A DNA stretch of 46,161 bases from an uncultured Lamprocystis sp. (GTDB lineage: Bacteria > Pseudomonadota > Gammaproteobacteria > Chromatiales > Chromatiaceae), in the NCBI RefSeq assembly GCF_903933125.1, contig NZ_CAIZIZ010000350.1, forward strand, positions 1 through 46,161, written 5' to 3'. Positions 16,952 through 26,706 of the stretch are shown in pieces (within the stretch, counting starts at the first letter, position 1; every line of letters starts with the position of its first letter). The position numbers and the translations under genes are program-made. The notes under the pieces are model-generated. The model worked only from the letters and a program-made list of their open reading frames with translations. It did no database searches and had not been told where the DNA came from.

Positions 16952-18898
16952 ATGTCAGACGAGAAGGTCTATCCAGTTCCCGCGGCCATCGCGGCCAAGG
17001 CGCACATCAACGCCGAAAAATACGAGGTCATGTACAAGCAGTCGATCGAGAATCCGGATGCGTTCTGGGCCGCACAGGCCGAGCAGTTCGTCAGCTGGTT
17101 CAAGCCCTGGGACGCGGTGACCGACTGGAGCTTCGACGCGGAGAACCTGCACATCAACTGGTTCAAGGGCGGCAAGCTCAACGTTTCCTACAACTGCCTG
17201 GACCGCCACCTGGAAACACGCGGCGATCAGGTCGCGATCATCTGGGAGGGTGACAACCCGGCGGAAGACCGCAAGATCACCTACCGCGAACTGCATGCGG
17301 AAGTCTCCAAATTCGCCAACGTGCTGAAGGCCAGCGGGGTGAAGAAGGGCGACCGGGTGTGCATCTATCTGCCGATGATCCCGGAAGCGGCGGTCGCGAT
17401 GCTCGCCTGCACCCGTGTCGGCGCGGCCCACTCCATCGTGTTCGGCGGTTTCTCCCCGGACAGCCTGCGCGACCGTATCCTCGACTCCGACTGCCGGGTG
17501 GTTATCACCGCCGATGAGAGCATGCGCGGCGGCCGCAGTGTGCCGCTGAAGAAGAATGTGGACACCGCGCTGCAGGAATGCCCGAACGTCGGCAGCGTGC
17601 TCGTGGTGCGCCGCACCGGCGGCAATGTCGCCTGGACCGCCGGCCGCGACCGTTGGTACCACGAGGAAATGGCCAAGGCGGACGCGGTCTGCGAGCCTGA
17701 GCAGATGGACGCTGAAGACCCGCTCTTCATCCTCTACACCTCCGGCTCCACCGGCAAGCCAAAGGGTGTGATGCACACCACCGGCGGCTATCTGGTCTTT
17801 GCCGCCATGACCCACAAGTACACCTTCGACTACCAGGAAGGTGAAATTTTCTGGTGTACGGCGGACGTGGGCTGGGTTACCGGACACACCTATATCGTCT
17901 ACGGCCCGCTGGCCAACGGCGCCACGTCGCTGATGTTCGAGGGCATCCCCAACTACCCGGACATGTCGCGCTTCTGGGAAGTGGTCGACAAGCATCAGGT
18001 CAACATCTTCTACACCGCGCCCACCGCCATCCGCTCGCTGATGCGCGCGGGCGAAGACCCGGTCAAGAAAACCTCGCGCAAGTCACTGCGCATTCTGGGT
18101 TCCGTGGGTGAACCGATCAACCCGGAAGCCTGGGAGTGGTACCATCGGGTGGTCGGCGACGAGCGCTGCCCGATCGTTGATACCTGGTGGCAGACCGAGA
18201 CCGGCGGTCACCTGATCACCCCGCTGCCCGGCGCCACGGCGCTCAAGCCCGGCTCCGCCAGCAAGCCGTTCTTCGGCGTGGTGCCGGCGCTGGTCGACGC
18301 GGCCACCGGCGCCCTGATCGAGGGCCCCGGCGAGGGCGCGCTGATCCTCACCCAGCCCTGGCCGGCGATCATGCGCAGCGTCTACGGCGATCATCAGCGC
18401 TTTGTCGACACCTACTTCAAGCAGTACCCCGGGTCCTACTTCACCGGTGACGGCGCACGCCGCGACAAGGACGGCTACTACTGGATCACCGGGCGCATCG
18501 ACGACGTGCTGAATGTATCCGGCCACCGCCTGGGTACCGCCGAGATCGAATCCGCCCTGGTGCTGCATCCGCATGTGGCGGAGGCGGCCGTGGTCGGCTA
18601 TCCCCACGACATCAAGGGGCAAGGCATCTATGCCTACGTGACACCCATGGCCGGCGTGGAGCCAACCGACGCGCTCAAGAAGGAACTGGTGGCCATGGTG
18701 CGCACCGAGATCGGACCCATCGCCATCGTCGACATCATCCAGTGGGCGCCGAGCCTGCCGAAGACCCGCTCGGGCAAGATCATGCGCCGTATCCTGCGCA
18801 AGATCGCCGCCAACGAGATCGACTCACTGGGCGACACCTCGACCTTGGCCGACCCGACCGTGGTCAACGACCTGATCGAGAACCGCGCGAACAAATAG
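16952..18898 (+). CDS. acs: Acetyl-CoA synthetase
   Basis: AMP-forming acetate-CoA ligase that assimilates acetate through acetyl-AMP. It has 648 residues, typical for the family. The P-loop-like A3 motif is [19 protein letters not shown], the substrate pocket region is WWQTETGGH, the hinge is [15 protein letters not shown], and the C-terminal catalytic lysine (target of acetylation control) lies in [11 protein letters not shown]. The ATG has GAGGAAA upstream. The gene stands alone between hupR and the NYN gene and is followed by a stem-loop. Acetate photoassimilation is common in Chromatiaceae. Confidence 0.97.
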   Translation: MSDEKVYPVPAAIAAKAHINAEKYEVMYKQSIENPDAFWAAQAEQFVSWFKPWDAVTDWSFDAENLHINWFKGGKLNVSYNCLDRHLETRGDQVAIIWEGDNPAEDRKITYRELHAEVSKFANVLKASGVKKGDRVCIYLPMIPEAAVAMLACTRVGAAHSIVFGGFSPDSLRDRILDSDCRVVITADESMRGGRSVPLKKNVDTALQECPNVGSVLVVRRTGGNVAWTAGRDRWYHEEMAKADAVCEPEQMDAEDPLFILYTSGSTGKPKGVMHTTGGYLVFAAMTHKYTFDYQEGEIFWCTADVGWVTGHTYIVYGPLANGATSLMFEGIPNYPDMSRFWEVVDKHQVNIFYTAPTAIRSLMRAGEDPVKKTSRKSLRILGSVGEPINPEAWEWYHRVVGDERCPIVDTWWQTETGGHLITPLPGATALKPGSASKPFFGVVPALVDAATGALIEGPGEGALILTQPWPAIMRSVYGDHQRFVDTYFKQYPGSYFTGDGARRDKDGYYWITGRIDDVLNVSGHRLGTAEIESALVLHPHVAEAAVVGYPHDIKGQGIYAYVTPMAGVEPTDALKKELVAMVRTEIGPIAIVDIIQWAPSLPKTRSGKIMRRILRKIAANEIDSLGDTSTLADPTVVNDLIENRANK

Positions 18899-18918
18899 GT
18901 CTAGACTGTCATGCGGAC

Positions 18919-18943
18919 ACCCCGCGCCGTCCGGGCGCGGGGT
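18919..18943 (+). terminator. Stem-loop after acs
   Basis: ACCCCGCGCC pairs with GGCGCGGGGT around a short loop, about 20 bases after the acs stop. There is no T-run, so it is a weak intrinsic terminator or a 3'-end stabiliser. Confidence 0.5.
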
Positions 18944-19041
18944 CACCGCCCTGAACCATAAATTTACCAGAAAGTGTACTTTCAGCGCCGATCATCGTTA
19001 CTTCAAGACGCACTTTCACTTTGCATTTGTCCGAGGTCAGC

Positions 19042-19875
19042 TTGAGTTCTTATTGCCGCGTGGGCGTCTTCGTCGACGCCGAGAATGTCCGCTACAATGG
19101 CGGTTACCAGATGCGTTATGATGTTTTGCGCCGCTTCGCCGCCCGTGGGGACGGTATCTTGCAGCGCCTCAACACCTACATGGCCTATGATGAGGAACGC
19201 GCCAAAGAGGACACGGAGTACCGCAAGAAGTCCCGTACCTACCAGCAGATGGTGCGTGACTTCGGCTGGAAAATCACGGTTAAACTGGTGCGCCGGTACA
19301 CCGACGAGGCCGGCAACGTGACCACCAAGGCCAACGCCGACCTCGACATGGCGGTCGATGCCATGCTGCAGGCCGATAAATTGGATCAGGTTCTCCTGGT
19401 CACCGGTGACGGCGATTTCATACAGGTCGTGAACGCCCTGCAAAACAAGGGCTGTCGGGTGGAACTGATCGGTTTCAAGAACGTCTCCCGCCAGCTCCAG
19501 CAGGAAGTGGATGCGTTCTACTCCGGTTTCCTGATTCCCGACCTGCTGCCCGTTTCCTATGAGCCGCGGAACGACTGGGGCAAGCCAGCCTCATGTGTAC
19601 GCGGCGTCTGCACCAAGTGGATTGCCGACAAGGGTTACGGGTTCCTGCGCATCATGGACCACATTTCTCCCGACCTGTGGATCACCGACCCGCGGGCGGA
19701 GGGCTCGCCCTACACCAGCGTCTTCTGTCATGTCAATGAATTAGCTGACGATGTCACCGAGGATCAACTGATGAACCGGGAGACCATCCTGGAGTTTTAT
19801 GTCAATGAGAGTGAACAGAAAGACAACGGCCTGGTGGCCAACAACGTAAGGCTCGCATTTTCGGTCAACAGGTAA
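19042..19875 (+). CDS. NYN/LabA-like nuclease fused to a cold-shock-like domain
   Basis: Predicted RNA-processing protein of 277 residues. The N-terminal NYN (PIN-like) domain spans about 1-165. Acidic residues expected in its metal site are in VGVFVDAENVRYNGG, ADLDMAVDAML and LVTGDGDFIQVV. The C-terminal part (about 185-277) reads as a cold-shock fold: KWIADKGYGFLRI is the RNP1-like strand, SVFCHVNEL the RNP2-like strand, and VANNVRLAF the last strand, with a short insertion between the RNP strands. The start is TTG at 19042 with GAGG five bases upstream; TTG 19021 is an alternative. The substrate is unknown. It stands upstream of pilB but about 100 bp away with no sign of coupling. Confidence 0.85.
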   Translation: MSSYCRVGVFVDAENVRYNGGYQMRYDVLRRFAARGDGILQRLNTYMAYDEERAKEDTEYRKKSRTYQQMVRDFGWKITVKLVRRYTDEAGNVTTKANADLDMAVDAMLQADKLDQVLLVTGDGDFIQVVNALQNKGCRVELIGFKNVSRQLQQEVDAFYSGFLIPDLLPVSYEPRNDWGKPASCVRGVCTKWIADKGYGFLRIMDHISPDLWITDPRAEGSPYTSVFCHVNELADDVTEDQLMNRETILEFYVNESEQKDNGLVANNVRLAFSVNR

Positions 19876-19979
19876 CACACTGGTGTCGTCGCGGCGGCCA
19901 CCGGATGGCCGCTCGCGCGGCAAAAAGCGGGTGATGGCCACCCGCAAGAACGTAGCCGACCCGATAGCACAGGCAGCCA

Positions 19980-21692
19980 ATGGCGACCAATCCGACCACC
20001 ATGAAACCCTCGGGCCTCGCCTGGCGTTTGGTCCGGGACCGCCTGCTCACCGAGGAGCAGGCCAACTTCGCGATCACCGAGTCGCTGCGCCGCCACGAAC
20101 CCTTTATCCGTTATCTGGTCGAGCAGAAGATGCTCGACAGCCGCCGCATCGCCATTGCGGCCTCCCATGAGTTCGGTGTTCCGCTGCTGGATCTGGCCGC
20201 GATCGATCTCGCCGATCTGCCTCTGACCCTGGTCGACGAGAAGCTGATCCGCAAGCATCGGGCGCTGCCCTTGTTCCGCCGCGGCAACCGCATCTTCCTG
20301 GCCCTGTCGGACCCGACCAACGATCAGGCACTGGAAGAAATCCGCTTCAACACGGGGCTCGCGACCGACGCCGTGCTGGTCGAGGAGGACAAACTCGCCG
20401 CCGCCATCGACCGCGCCATCGATGCCCAGGACACCACCATGACTGACCTCATGGATACGGACCTGGATAACCTGGATATCGCCAACGAGGATGAGGAGCA
20501 GCGCGACGACTCGGATGTGAACGTGGACGATGCCCCGGTGGTGCGCTACGTCAACAAGATCCTGGTGGACGCCATCACCAACAGCGCCTCCGATATCCAC
20601 TTCGAACCCTACGAGAAATACTTCCGCATCCGCTTTCGCCAGGACGGGCTGCTGCGCGAGGTCGCCAACCCGCCGCTGAACATCGCGGGGCGCTTGGTGG
20701 CGCGCCTCAAAGTCATGTCGCGAATGAACATCGCGGAACGCCGGGTGCCCCAGGACGGGCGCATCAAGCTGAAACTGAGCCGCACACGTGATATCGACTT
20801 CCGCGTCAACACCCTGCCTTGCCTGCACGGCGAAAAGGTCGTCTTACGGATACTCGACTCATCGTCGGCGCAAGTCGGTATCGATGCGCTGGGCTTCGAG
20901 CCTGAGCAACGCGACGCCTTTCTCTCCGCCATCGCCAAGCCGTACGGCATGATCCTGGTCACCGGACCGACCGGCTCCGGAAAGACCGTCTCCCTCTACA
21001 GCGCGATCAACATTCTCAACAAGCCGGAGGTCAACATCTCCACGGCCGAGGATCCGGTGGAGATTCAGGTGCCGGGGATCAATCAGGTCAATGTCAACAC
21101 CAAGACCGGGTTGACCTTCCCCGCCGCCTTGCGCGCGTTCCTGCGGCAGGATCCGGATATCGTCATGGTCGGCGAGATCCGCGACCTGGAGACCGCTGAG
21201 ATCGCGGTCAAGGCGGCCCAGACCGGCCACCTGGTTCTCTCCACGCTGCATACCAACGATGCCCCGCAGTCACTGACGCGACTCGCGAACATGGGCGTCG
21301 CACCGTTCAATATCGCGTCCGCGATCCTGCTGATCATGGCGCAACGCCTGACCCGGCGGCTCTGTCCACACTGCAAACAGCCCGAGGACGTGCCGCGCGA
21401 AGCCCTGCGTGAGGAGGGCTTCACGGATGAAGAGATCGAGGAAGGCATCACCATCTTCCGCCCGGTCGGTTGCCAACGCTGCAATAAGGGCTATAAGGGA
21501 CGGGTCGGTATCTTTCAGGTCATGAAAGTGTCGGAGACGATCGGCCGGCTCATCATGGAGGGCGGCAATTCGCTGCAATTGGCGGATCAGGCCGCCCGCG
21601 AGGGCGTCGCCGACTTGCGCCAATCCGGGCTGCGCAAGGTCAAGGCCGGGGTGACCAGCCTGGAAGAGATCAATCGCGTCACCAAAGACTAA
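19980..21692 (+). CDS. pilB: Type IV pilus assembly ATPase PilB
   Basis: Cytoplasmic hexameric ATPase that powers pilus extension, 570 residues. The N-terminal MshEN-type domain lies at about 40-150. The catalytic domain follows with Walker A GPTGSGKTVSLY, the Asp box around EDPVEIQVPGINQV, Walker B and the GEIRDLETAEIAVKAAQTGH segment with His box. A tetracysteine zinc site is seen in CPHCKQP and CQRCNKG. It is first of a pilB-pilC-pilD-coaE run. No major pilin gene is present in this stretch. Confidence 0.96.
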   Translation: MATNPTTMKPSGLAWRLVRDRLLTEEQANFAITESLRRHEPFIRYLVEQKMLDSRRIAIAASHEFGVPLLDLAAIDLADLPLTLVDEKLIRKHRALPLFRRGNRIFLALSDPTNDQALEEIRFNTGLATDAVLVEEDKLAAAIDRAIDAQDTTMTDLMDTDLDNLDIANEDEEQRDDSDVNVDDAPVVRYVNKILVDAITNSASDIHFEPYEKYFRIRFRQDGLLREVANPPLNIAGRLVARLKVMSRMNIAERRVPQDGRIKLKLSRTRDIDFRVNTLPCLHGEKVVLRILDSSSAQVGIDALGFEPEQRDAFLSAIAKPYGMILVTGPTGSGKTVSLYSAINILNKPEVNISTAEDPVEIQVPGINQVNVNTKTGLTFPAALRAFLRQDPDIVMVGEIRDLETAEIAVKAAQTGHLVLSTLHTNDAPQSLTRLANMGVAPFNIASAILLIMAQRLTRRLCPHCKQPEDVPREALREEGFTDEEIEEGITIFRPVGCQRCNKGYKGRVGIFQVMKVSETIGRLIMEGGNSLQLADQAAREGVADLRQSGLRKVKAGVTSLEEINRVTKD

Positions 21693-21763
21693 CCACAGAC
21701 TAAACCACAGACTCACCACGTCACGCGACGCACCAAGTCATTTCACTAAGTCACTGAACGCCC

Positions 21764-23023
21764 ATGGCACTCGCTGCAACCCAAAAACCCAAGCCGCAAC
21801 ACAAGGCCCCGCCCAAGGTCGAAAAGGCGTACGTCTTTGCCTGGGAGGGCACCGACCGACGCGGCGGCCGGGTCAAGGGCGAAACGCGCGCGCCCAGCAT
21901 CACCGTGGTGCGGGCCGATCTGCGCCGCCAGGGAGTCAACCCCACCAAGGTCACCAAGAAGGCCCGGCCGCTCTTCAGCGGGCGTAAGAAAATCGGTGCT
22001 GGAGATATTGCCATCTTCAGCCGCCAACTCGCCACCATGATGACCGCCGGGGTACCGCTGGTTCAGGCCTTCGACATCGTTGGCCGGGGACATGAAAATC
22101 CGGCGATGCAGGATTTGATCCTCTCGATCAAGCAGGATATCGAAAGCGGCACGGCGATGGCGGAGGCGCTGGGCAAACAACCGCTGTATTTCGACGATCT
22201 GTTCTGCAATCTGGTCGCTGCCGGCGAACAGGCGGGCGTGCTCGACATCCTGCTGGACAAGATCGCGACCTACAAAGAGAAGACCGAATCGATCAAGGGC
22301 AAGATCAAGAAGGCCCTGTTCTATCCCGCGGCGGTCATCGTGGTGGCCATCATCGTCACGGTGGTGATCCTGATGTTCGTCATCCCCCAGTTCAAGGAGC
22401 TGTTCAGCAGTTTCGGGGCCGATCTGCCGGCCTTCACCCTGCTGGTCATCGGCGCCTCCGACATCTTGCGCGACTGGTGGTGGGCCATCTTCCTGGGGGT
22501 GGCTGCCGCCGTTTACGGTATCGGTTATGTCTTCAAGCGCTCGCGTAAGTTCCGCGATATCGTGGACCGGGCGGTACTGAAAATCCCGATCATCGGCGGC
22601 ATTCTCAACAAGGCCTCGTTGGCGCGTTTCGCCCGGACCCTGTCCACCATGTTCGCCGCCGGCGTGCCCCTGGTGGAGGCCCTGGAATCGGTGGCGGGGG
22701 CCACCGGCAACGTCGTCTACCAGGAGGCGGTCCTCAAAATGCGCGAAGAGGTCGCCACCGGGCAAGCACTGCAACTGTCCATGCGCCAGCGTAACCTGTT
22801 TCCTCACATGGTGATTCAGATGACCGCCATCGGCGAGGAGTCCGGCGCGCTTGACGACATGCTGGCCAAGGTCGCGGACTTTTACGAGGAGCAGGTCGAC
22901 AATGCGGTGGACAGCTTGAGCAGTCTGCTGGAGCCTATGATCATGGTGGTCATCGGCGGCCTGGTGGGCAGCCTCGTGGTCGCCATGTACCTGCCGATCT
23001 TCAAGTTGGCGGCCGTGGTCTAA
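21764..23023 (+). CDS. pilC: Type IV pilus inner-membrane platform protein PilC
   Basis: Platform protein that couples PilB motion to pilin insertion. It has 419 residues. Two GspF-type repeats are visible: the first begins IAIFSRQLATMMTAGVPLVQAF and the second LARFARTLSTMFAAGVPLVEAL, each followed by hydrophobic spans (about 185-210, 228-252 and 395-415). The ATG at 21764 lies about 70 bases after the pilB stop. Confidence 0.96.
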   Translation: MALAATQKPKPQHKAPPKVEKAYVFAWEGTDRRGGRVKGETRAPSITVVRADLRRQGVNPTKVTKKARPLFSGRKKIGAGDIAIFSRQLATMMTAGVPLVQAFDIVGRGHENPAMQDLILSIKQDIESGTAMAEALGKQPLYFDDLFCNLVAAGEQAGVLDILLDKIATYKEKTESIKGKIKKALFYPAAVIVVAIIVTVVILMFVIPQFKELFSSFGADLPAFTLLVIGASDILRDWWWAIFLGVAAAVYGIGYVFKRSRKFRDIVDRAVLKIPIIGGILNKASLARFARTLSTMFAAGVPLVEALESVAGATGNVVYQEAVLKMREEVATGQALQLSMRQRNLFPHMVIQMTAIGEESGALDDMLAKVADFYEEQVDNAVDSLSSLLEPMIMVVIGGLVGSLVVAMYLPIFKLAAVV

Positions 23024-23146
23024 TAATAGTGGCTAGCAGCTAACGATTGTCGCTTGGCCTGAGATCCCGTCAAGCGGCGACGAGCAGGTTGTAAACCGGA
23101 CGCTGAGACCGAAAGGATCTGCGCTTTACCGCATTGGGAGTTGACG

Positions 23147-24019
23147 ATGGATTGGATCGACGTGTTTAGAGACAGCTCGAGTCTGCTCTACGGGACGACC
23201 CTGGCGCTGGGGCTGATCGTGGGCAGCTTTCTCAACGTCGTCATTCTGCGTCTGCCGCGGATGATGGAGGCGGGCTGGCGGCGGGACTGCGCCGAGTTTG
23301 TCGGCACCGCAACGCAAAGCGACGAACCCGTGCTGAATCTGGCGAGGCCGCCATCCCACTGCCCAGCCTGCGGGCATCGCATCAGTGCGCTGGAGAACGT
23401 CCCGATCCTGAGCTATCTGTTCCTGCGCGGGCGCTGTTCCGCCTGCGGGACCCGCATCAGCGCGCGCTATCCGCTGATCGAGGGACTGACCGCCGTACTG
23501 ACCCTGATCGTGGTTATGCACTTCGGCCTGAGCTGGCAGACGCTGGCCGCGCTGGCGCTGACCTGGGGGCTGATCACGCTCGCCGTCATCGACTACGACA
23601 CCCAACTGCTGCCCGACGGCATCACTATCCCGTTCCTCTGGGCCGGCCTGCTGCTAAGCCTGTTTGGTCTGTTCACCGACAGCGCGTCCTCGATCATCGG
23701 CGCCGCGGCCGGCTATCTGAGCCTGTGGGCCGTGTTCCAGATCTTTCGTCTGGTCACCGGCAAGGAGGGCATGGGTTACGGGGACTTCAAGCTCTTCGGG
23801 CTCTTTGGTGCCTGGTTCGGCTGGCAGTTTCTACCCCAGATCATCCTCTTGTCCGCCGTGGCCGGAGCGGTGCTCGGTACCCTGTTGATCATCGGAGGCC
23901 GCCATCGGCCCGGACACCCGATGCCGTTCGGCCCATTTCTGGCCACGGCAGGATGGATCTGCCTGATCTGGGGTCAGCAGATCAACGACGCCTATTTGCG
24001 TCTGTCCGGCCTGGGTTAG
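23147..24019 (+). CDS. pilD: Prepilin leader peptidase / N-methyltransferase PilD
   Basis: Bifunctional membrane aspartyl protease that cleaves and methylates type IV prepilins, 290 residues. The cytoplasmic zinc domain carries two CxxC pairs (CPACGHR and CSACGTR). The catalytic aspartates lie in IDYDTQLLPD and GYGDFKLF. Seven or eight hydrophobic helices are apparent. The ATG at 23147 has GGGAG six bases upstream and was preferred over TTG at 23141. coaE starts at the base after the stop. Confidence 0.95.
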   Translation: MDWIDVFRDSSSLLYGTTLALGLIVGSFLNVVILRLPRMMEAGWRRDCAEFVGTATQSDEPVLNLARPPSHCPACGHRISALENVPILSYLFLRGRCSACGTRISARYPLIEGLTAVLTLIVVMHFGLSWQTLAALALTWGLITLAVIDYDTQLLPDGITIPFLWAGLLLSLFGLFTDSASSIIGAAAGYLSLWAVFQIFRLVTGKEGMGYGDFKLFGLFGAWFGWQFLPQIILLSAVAGAVLGTLLIIGGRHRPGHPMPFGPFLATAGWICLIWGQQINDAYLRLSGLG

Positions 24020-24604
24020 GTGTTCAAGGTCGGCCTCACCGGCGGAATCGGCAGCGGAAAATCCACCGTGGCCGATCAGCTCGCGGCGCTGGGTGCCGGG
24101 GTCATCGACACCGACCTGCTGTCCCGCGAACTGACCGCACCCGGCACGCCGACCCTGGCGCAGATCGGCAGCGCCTTCAGCGATTGCCTGTTCCCCGATG
24201 GACAGTTGGACCGCGCGGCGCTGCGCGCTCGTGTTTTTTCCGATGCCGCGGCGCGGGCGCGGCTGGAATCCATCCTGCACCCGCCGATCCGCACCCTGAT
24301 GCTGGAACGGGCGGCGGGCCTGACGACCCCCTATGCGGTGCTGGTGATCCCACTGCTGTTCGAGACCGGCCAGCAGGCCCTGATGGACCGCATCCTGGTC
24401 GTGGACTGCCCCGAGTCGGTCCAGATCGACCGGGTGTGCCGACGCAGCGGACTGAGCGATGCCGAGGTCGCCCGCATCATCGCGGCTCAGATCCCGCGCG
24501 CGCAGCGCCTGGCCGGCGCCGATGACATCATCGACAACGGCGGCGGGCCTGAGGCGCTCGGACCCCAGGTCGAACGGATGCATCGGCGCTACCTGGCAGC
24601 TTAG
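24020..24604 (+). CDS. coaE: Dephospho-CoA kinase
   Basis: Last step of coenzyme A synthesis: ATP-dependent phosphorylation of dephospho-CoA at the 3' hydroxyl. It has 194 residues. Walker A is GLTGGIGSGKST at the N-terminus, and the substrate-lid region follows with DTDLLSREL and IPLLFETG. The start is GTG directly after the pilD stop. The pilD-coaE order is usual in gammaproteobacteria, but the zapD and yacG genes that commonly follow are absent. Confidence 0.95.
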   Translation: MFKVGLTGGIGSGKSTVADQLAALGAGVIDTDLLSRELTAPGTPTLAQIGSAFSDCLFPDGQLDRAALRARVFSDAAARARLESILHPPIRTLMLERAAGLTTPYAVLVIPLLFETGQQALMDRILVVDCPESVQIDRVCRRSGLSDAEVARIIAAQIPRAQRLAGADDIIDNGGGPEALGPQVERMHRRYLAA

Positions 24605-24675
24605 GCGATTTCCGGCAAGCGCCTTACGGCTGACCGATTTTTCTGGGATCATGTCGCCATGACCCACTGGTCCCC

Positions 24676-26439
24676 ATGAAACGCAGAATCACCATGAACG
24701 CCCCAGAGACCCCCACTCACCCCACCGGCGCCGCCCTGTTATTCGATGTGCTGACCGATCTCGGCGTCGAGATCATCTTCGGCCACACCGGCGGGGCCGT
24801 CATTCCCCTGCATGTGGAGCTGAACAAGCGGATGCGCCGCGGCGAACCCTGCCCGCGCTTCATCATGTGCCGCCAGGAGGGCGGAGCCGGCCACGCGGCT
24901 GAGGGCTACGCGCGGGTGAGCGGCCGGGTGGGCGTCGCCCTGGCCACCTCCGGGCCCGGCTCCACCAACCTCACCACGCCCATCGCGGACGCCTACAAGG
25001 ACTCGATTCCGACCCTGTTCATCACCGGCCAGGTACCGAGCCGGGCTATCGGCACCGATGCTTTCCAGGAGGTCGACACGGTGGGCCTGACCCGCCATAT
25101 CTCCAAGCACAATTATCTGGTGAAGGACGTGCGCGACCTGGAGTGGGTGCTGCGGGAGGCCTACGCGCTCGCCAATCATGGCCGGCCTGGACCCGTGGTG
25201 GTCGACATTTGCAAGGACGTACAACTCGCACAGGTGACCGAGACCAATCCGCCGCGACGGCGCCATCGTGAGCCCGTGCCGTTCGACGCGGCCCAGGCCG
25301 ACGCCATCCTCGCCGCCCTGGCCACCGCCCAACGCCCGGTGGTCAAAGCCGGCGGCGGGATCATTCATGCGGAAGCCGCCGCCGCCCTGTGCCGCTTCGC
25401 CGAGCGGTTCGATGTGCCGGTGACCACCACCTTCAACGCCCTGGGGGCGGTGCCCTTCGCCGACCCGCACAATCTGGGCATGCCCGGCATGCACGGCACC
25501 ATCCCGGCCAACTATGCGTTGCGCGACGCCGACCTGATCCTGACGCTCGGCGGGCGCTTCGATGACCGGGTGGCGGTCAGCGGATTCGCCAAGGGCAAGC
25601 GCATCGCCCAGGTCGACATCGACCCGTCCGAGATCGACAAGACTGTGCCGACTGATCTTCATCTGGTGGCCGGCCTGGACGCCTTCCTCGACTATGCGCT
25701 GAGCACCGGACGCACCGCCAGCCACCCGGACTGGATGGTCCTGATCCAGCAGTGGCGCACCCAGATGCCCCTGCCTTACCTGCCAATGCCCAACCTCAAG
25801 CCCCAGGCGGTCGTTGAGGCCATCTCCGAGCTGACCGGCGGCAACGCCACCCTGGTCACCGGAGTGGGCCAGCACCAGATGTGGGCGGCCCAGTATTACC
25901 GCTTCCAGCGCCCCCGCCAGTGGGTCTCCTCCGGCGGGCTCGGGACCATGGGGTTCGGCCTGCCGGCGGCCATCGGCGCCTGGTTCGCCGACCCGACCCG
26001 GCCGGTGGTCCTGATCGACGGCGACGGCAGCTTCCAGATGAACATCCAGGAACTCGGCACGGTGGTGGCGCAGCAGATTCCACTCAAGATCTTTGTGCTC
26101 AACAACAACTACCTGGGAATGGTGCGCCAGTGGGAGGACATGATGGACGACGGGCACCATTACGAGACCTGTCTCTCCCGCAACGTCGACTGCGATCGCG
26201 ACTGCACCGAGATGGACGAGGACTGCCGCCGCCAGATTCCCAATCTGCTGGGGTTGAAGCACGTTTACCCGCGCCTCAAGACCCTGCGGATCACGACCGC
26301 GGCGGAACTGCACGAAGGCATCGCCCTGGCCCTGGCCGATACGCACCCGATGGTGGTGGATTGCTGGGTCGACAAAGCGGAAAACGTGCTGCCCATGGTG
26401 CGGCCGGGGCATGGCCTGGACCAGATGATCGAGTCCTGA
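24676..26439 (+). CDS. Acetolactate synthase large subunit-like protein
   Basis: ThDP-dependent enzyme of the acetohydroxyacid synthase group, 587 residues. The catalytic glutamate lies in RQEGGAGHAAEGYAR. The central FAD-type domain is about 200-350. The ThDP/Mg motif begins GDGSFQMNIQEL and ends VLNNNYLGMVRQW. Just after it comes an unusual cysteine-bearing segment, C499-x6-C506-x3-C510-x6-C517, where ordinary IlvB proteins have a Cys-free mobile loop. No ilvN regulatory subunit or ilvC adjoins it, so it is an orphan copy; branched-chain synthesis is likely but not proven. An alternative start is ATG at 24694. It is followed by a strong hairpin. Confidence 0.85.
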   Translation: MKRRITMNAPETPTHPTGAALLFDVLTDLGVEIIFGHTGGAVIPLHVELNKRMRRGEPCPRFIMCRQEGGAGHAAEGYARVSGRVGVALATSGPGSTNLTTPIADAYKDSIPTLFITGQVPSRAIGTDAFQEVDTVGLTRHISKHNYLVKDVRDLEWVLREAYALANHGRPGPVVVDICKDVQLAQVTETNPPRRRHREPVPFDAAQADAILAALATAQRPVVKAGGGIIHAEAAAALCRFAERFDVPVTTTFNALGAVPFADPHNLGMPGMHGTIPANYALRDADLILTLGGRFDDRVAVSGFAKGKRIAQVDIDPSEIDKTVPTDLHLVAGLDAFLDYALSTGRTASHPDWMVLIQQWRTQMPLPYLPMPNLKPQAVVEAISELTGGNATLVTGVGQHQMWAAQYYRFQRPRQWVSSGGLGTMGFGLPAAIGAWFADPTRPVVLIDGDGSFQMNIQELGTVVAQQIPLKIFVLNNNYLGMVRQWEDMMDDGHHYETCLSRNVDCDRDCTEMDEDCRRQIPNLLGLKHVYPRLKTLRITTAAELHEGIALALADTHPMVVDCWVDKAENVLPMVRPGHGLDQMIES

Positions 26440-26440
26440 A

Positions 26441-26474
26441 CCGGGAAAATCGCCTTTAAGGGCGATTTTCCCGG
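26441..26474 (+). terminator. Strong hairpin after the acetolactate synthase-like gene
   Basis: A perfect 14-bp stem, CCGGGAAAATCGCC with GGCGATTTTCCCGG and a TTTAA loop, starts two bases after the stop codon. The following bases (TCTGTGCTAT) are not a clear T-run, so termination strength is uncertain. Confidence 0.7.
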
Positions 26475-26482
26475 TCTGTGCT

Positions 26483-26574
26483 ATAGCCTTCGGACGTGAT
26501 TACCGGACGTAGGGGCGGGTTTCAAACCCGCCCCTACACCAAGGGTCTGTCTGGATATCAGGTACGAAGGCTAT
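26483..26574. repeat. Family C repeat, copy C1
   Basis: A 92-bp element with terminal inverted repeats: ATAGCCTTCGGACGTGAT at the left and its inverse ending TACGAAGGCTAT at the right. In the middle is a 29-base perfect palindrome centred on TTTCAAA (GTAGGGGCGGG and its inverse). The asymmetric right half contains AAGGGTCTGTCTGGATATCA. It is nearly identical to C2 in inverted orientation. A second short hairpin (CATTCCGGC...GCCGGAATCCAG, about 26605-26630) follows before pyrD. Confidence 0.85.
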
Positions 26575-26706
26575 CGTACCCCGCTCCAACTTAAGCTGCG
26601 GCGTCATTCCGGCAGGATGCCGGAATCCAGTGCCATGGATGGTAGCGCGCCGGCACGACGGATTCGCAGGACTCGCTGGAACAGTGTATTACTTTCGGAA
26701 TCAATG

